A program made the translations under genes and the position numbers. This document shows positions 54,559 to 56,122 of a stretch of 56,122 nt of DNA, piece by piece. This stretch comes from a bacterium (GTDB taxonomy: Bacteria > SM23-31): NCBI GenBank assembly GCA_028278455.1, contig JANQEH010000162.1:1-56122 (forward strand), written 5' to 3'. The notes below the pieces were generated by a model. It was not told the origin of the DNA and ran no database searches. It was given only the letters and a program-made list of their open reading frames with translations. Position 1 is the first letter of the stretch, and each line of letters starts with the position of its first letter.

Positions 54559-55806
54559 ATGAAATCCGGAAACACAATTTCATCATCACAAAATACTCTC
54601 ATTATATTCTTTGTCTTTGCAGTTTTTGCATCTGCTTCAGCTTCTGCTCTCTTCAGAGTATGGGCGGTATTCGGCATCCCTGTTGGGCTTTTACTGGGTT
54701 TTTTCCTACAGAAGGGAGATCTATGCGGCTCCTCAGCATTCAGCGAGGTGATTTTGCTGAGGGATTACAAAAAGGTTTTCGGTTTTTGGATAGGGATAGT
54801 TTTTACAATGGCCGGGATAGCTATTCTTGATGTATTTGATATGGTAGTATTGAATCCAAAACCTCTGCTATACCTTAGTGTAATAATTGGAGGTATAATC
54901 TTTGGTTCGGGTACAGTGCTTGCAGGAGGATGTGTCAGCGGATGTCTTTATAAAGCCGGATCGGGTAATCTGAATTCGATGGCAGCTCTTGCCGGAATAC
55001 CAATTGGAGTAGCAATGATAGAATTTGGGCCGTTAAGCACTTTTCAGTCAGCCCTTAAAACTTTTATTATCAAACCTGAGACAGGAAAAAGTGTTACACT
55101 TTCTTCATTAACCGGTGCACCATATTGGATTCTTGCTTTAATAATTTTATTTTTTACAATAATTATCGTTATTTACCGAAGCAAAAACAAGGTATACATA
55201 AAACAAGAGTTATCTGAAAAAAGTGATTCTTTGGCGCATAAAATCTTTTTAAGATCATGGAAACCCTGGCAGGCGGGTATAGCCATCGGATTACTTGTGA
55301 TCCCGGCTTACCTGTCTTCAGCCTCGAGCGGAAGAAACTATCCACTCGGAGTTACTCATGGAGTCCTCCAGGCGGAATTGCTGGCAACAGAAAAACACTT
55401 TAACCATATCTGGGGTAACCAAATTACGGCAGCTCAGGAAAGTACTTCCGGTAATCCGGCTAATGATCAAATTCAGCAAGTCCGGGAGCCACAAGGTAAA
55501 AAGATAGTCTGGTGGTTAGTGTTTCTGGTGGTCAGCCTTGTTGCAGGTTCCTTTGTTTCAGCAAAATTATCGGGACAGGCAAAACTTCTTCCTAAACAAC
55601 CGGAACAGACTGTCATAGCATTTTTTGGTGGAATTCTTGTTGGTGGAGGTGCTGCTTTAGGTGGCGGGTGCGTAATAGGTAATATATTATCCGGGGGGGC
55701 TCTTATGAGTGCCGGAGCTATTTTATTCGGGATATTTACTATACTATCGAATTGGGGAATGACATATTTATATTTAATGGGAGGAAAAGTCTCACGCAGT
55801 ACGTAA
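54559..55806 (+). CDS. YeeE/YedE (TsuA-like) sulfur transport family protein
   Basis: The 415-residue membrane protein has two homologous halves with cysteine-bearing loops: GDLCGSSAFSE, AGGCVSGCLYKAGSG and GGGCVIGNILSGGAL. These match YeeE/YedE thiosulfate (TsuA-type) transporters, whose cysteines carry the sulfur ion. A good GGAG precedes the ATG. Its presence with ArsR, ArsF-like, ArsG-like and a thioredoxin points to a sulfur- or thiol-linked stress operon. Confidence 0.85.
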   Translation: MKSGNTISSSQNTLIIFFVFAVFASASASALFRVWAVFGIPVGLLLGFFLQKGDLCGSSAFSEVILLRDYKKVFGFWIGIVFTMAGIAILDVFDMVVLNPKPLLYLSVIIGGIIFGSGTVLAGGCVSGCLYKAGSGNLNSMAALAGIPIGVAMIEFGPLSTFQSALKTFIIKPETGKSVTLSSLTGAPYWILALIILFFTIIIVIYRSKNKVYIKQELSEKSDSLAHKIFLRSWKPWQAGIAIGLLVIPAYLSSASSGRNYPLGVTHGVLQAELLATEKHFNHIWGNQITAAQESTSGNPANDQIQQVREPQGKKIVWWLVFLVVSLVAGSFVSAKLSGQAKLLPKQPEQTVIAFFGGILVGGGAALGGGCVIGNILSGGALMSAGAILFGIFTILSNWGMTYLYLMGGKVSRST

Positions 55807-55844
55807 AAGGATAATTTGCTAATTTTTGGAAAGCTGGTGATATT

Positions 55845-56122
55845 ATGAAAAAGAAAATTCAGGTTCTCGGTCCGGGATGCGCAAGATGTGAAAAACTTGC
55901 TGAAAACGTTCTAAAAGCGATAAATGAACTTGGTCTCGATGCTGAGTTTGAAAAGGTGTCTGATATTATGCAGATAACATCTTTCGGTGTGATGGCGACA
56001 CCTGCGCTTGTAATTGACGGCAAGGTAATCTTCAGCGCAGGTGTCACCATCACACCGAAAGATGTTATCTGCATAATATCAGACACCTTTTCAAACTCAG
56101 CATCGAGACCAAGTTCATTTAT
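55845..56122 (+). CDS. Small thioredoxin-like (TIGR00412 type) protein, 3' end replaced by fold-back
   Basis: The product begins as a redox-active disulfide protein of about 77 residues: KIQVLGPGCARCEKLAEN with a CxxC, then EFEKVSDIMQI and GVMATPALVIDGKVIFS. After that the sequence is the reverse complement of its own earlier part, so the frame runs on into meaningless residues and off the end of the window. The natural C-terminus, usually GKVPS-type, is missing. The gene closes the ArsR-controlled operon, and CxxC proteins of this type often serve permeases like that at 52073. Confidence 0.8.
   Translation, partial: MKKKIQVLGPGCARCEKLAENVLKAINELGLDAEFEKVSDIMQITSFGVMATPALVIDGKVIFSAGVTITPKDVICIISDTFSNSASRPSSF
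55920..56122. repeat. Inverted repeat (89-bp arms) at the window edge
   Basis: 55920-56008 and 56034-56122 are reverse complements of one another with one mismatch (C at 55996 against A at 56046), separated by 25 bases. The second arm ends exactly at the last base of the window. That position, and the interrupted gene, point to an assembly or amplification artefact. Confidence 0.85.

Noticed and set aside
55859..56086. 75-codon minus-strand reading frame with thioredoxin-like sequence
   Set aside because: It is the mirror image of the plus-strand thioredoxin gene caused by the inverted repeat at the window end.
1..56122. CRISPR arrays, rRNA or tRNA genes, intact transposases or phage genes
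   Set aside because: No regularly spaced repeats, canonical RNA gene motifs, transposase catalytic motifs or structural phage genes were seen anywhere in the window.

Overview
The window looks like part of a chromosome (probably a metagenome-derived contig) from a bacterium of the FCB / Bacteroidota-like assemblage. This is inferred from a complete alternative complex III operon, a PadR regulator paired with a prefix-domain ABC permease, moderate A+T content, and an interspersed repeat of the CATTTCGAG...GAGAAATCTCAG type. I see no rRNA or tRNA genes, no CRISPR array and no intact insertion sequence. The right edge folds back on itself (two 89-bp inverted arms with one mismatch at 55920-56122), which suggests a true contig end with a chimeric tail.

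Layout. 1-8449: three co-oriented genes of unknown function, ending in a 2045-residue protein without a signal peptide. 8900-12841: a frameshifted SAM methyltransferase and a PadR/ABC-permease pair. 12946-18443: housekeeping and repair genes (amidohydrolase, CutC, AlkD-like, HNH nuclease, RsgA). 18939-23410: accessory genes, including an A+T-rich three-gene cassette (21072-23410) that ends in a winged-helix/HEPN-like protein and looks like a defence or toxin module. Two look-alike structured intergenic elements (18575-18668 and 20952-21045) precede genes here. 23449-34436: M14 peptidase, SpoIIE phosphatase, alpha-galactosidase, a YtrABC-like regulator/ABC transporter set and a beta-lactamase-fold hydrolase.

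34689-45550 is the respiratory core. A divergent operon encodes two CydA-like membrane proteins, one fused to two cytochrome c domains. Facing it is the alternative complex III operon actABCDEF plus one small membrane protein. No haem-copper oxidase is adjacent, so the bd-like pair could be the electron acceptor for complex III, passing electrons through cytochrome c to oxygen or another acceptor.

45751-51458 is an unusual redox-signalling locus: a response regulator, a histidine kinase with two cysteine-rich PAS domains, an HdrD/DsrK-type iron-sulfur protein fused to an apparently functional receiver domain, its membrane cytochrome b partner, a macrodomain protein and a helix-turn-helix/cysteine-cluster/receiver-like regulator. 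51722-56122 is an ArsR-controlled metalloid or thiol-stress operon: permease, ArsF-like, ArsG-like, a YeeE/YedE sulfur transporter and a small thioredoxin broken by the fold-back.

The best candidates for undescribed biology are the Hdr-receiver fusion locus, the HEPN cassette, the pair of structured intergenic elements, and the bd-like/alternative complex III pairing.
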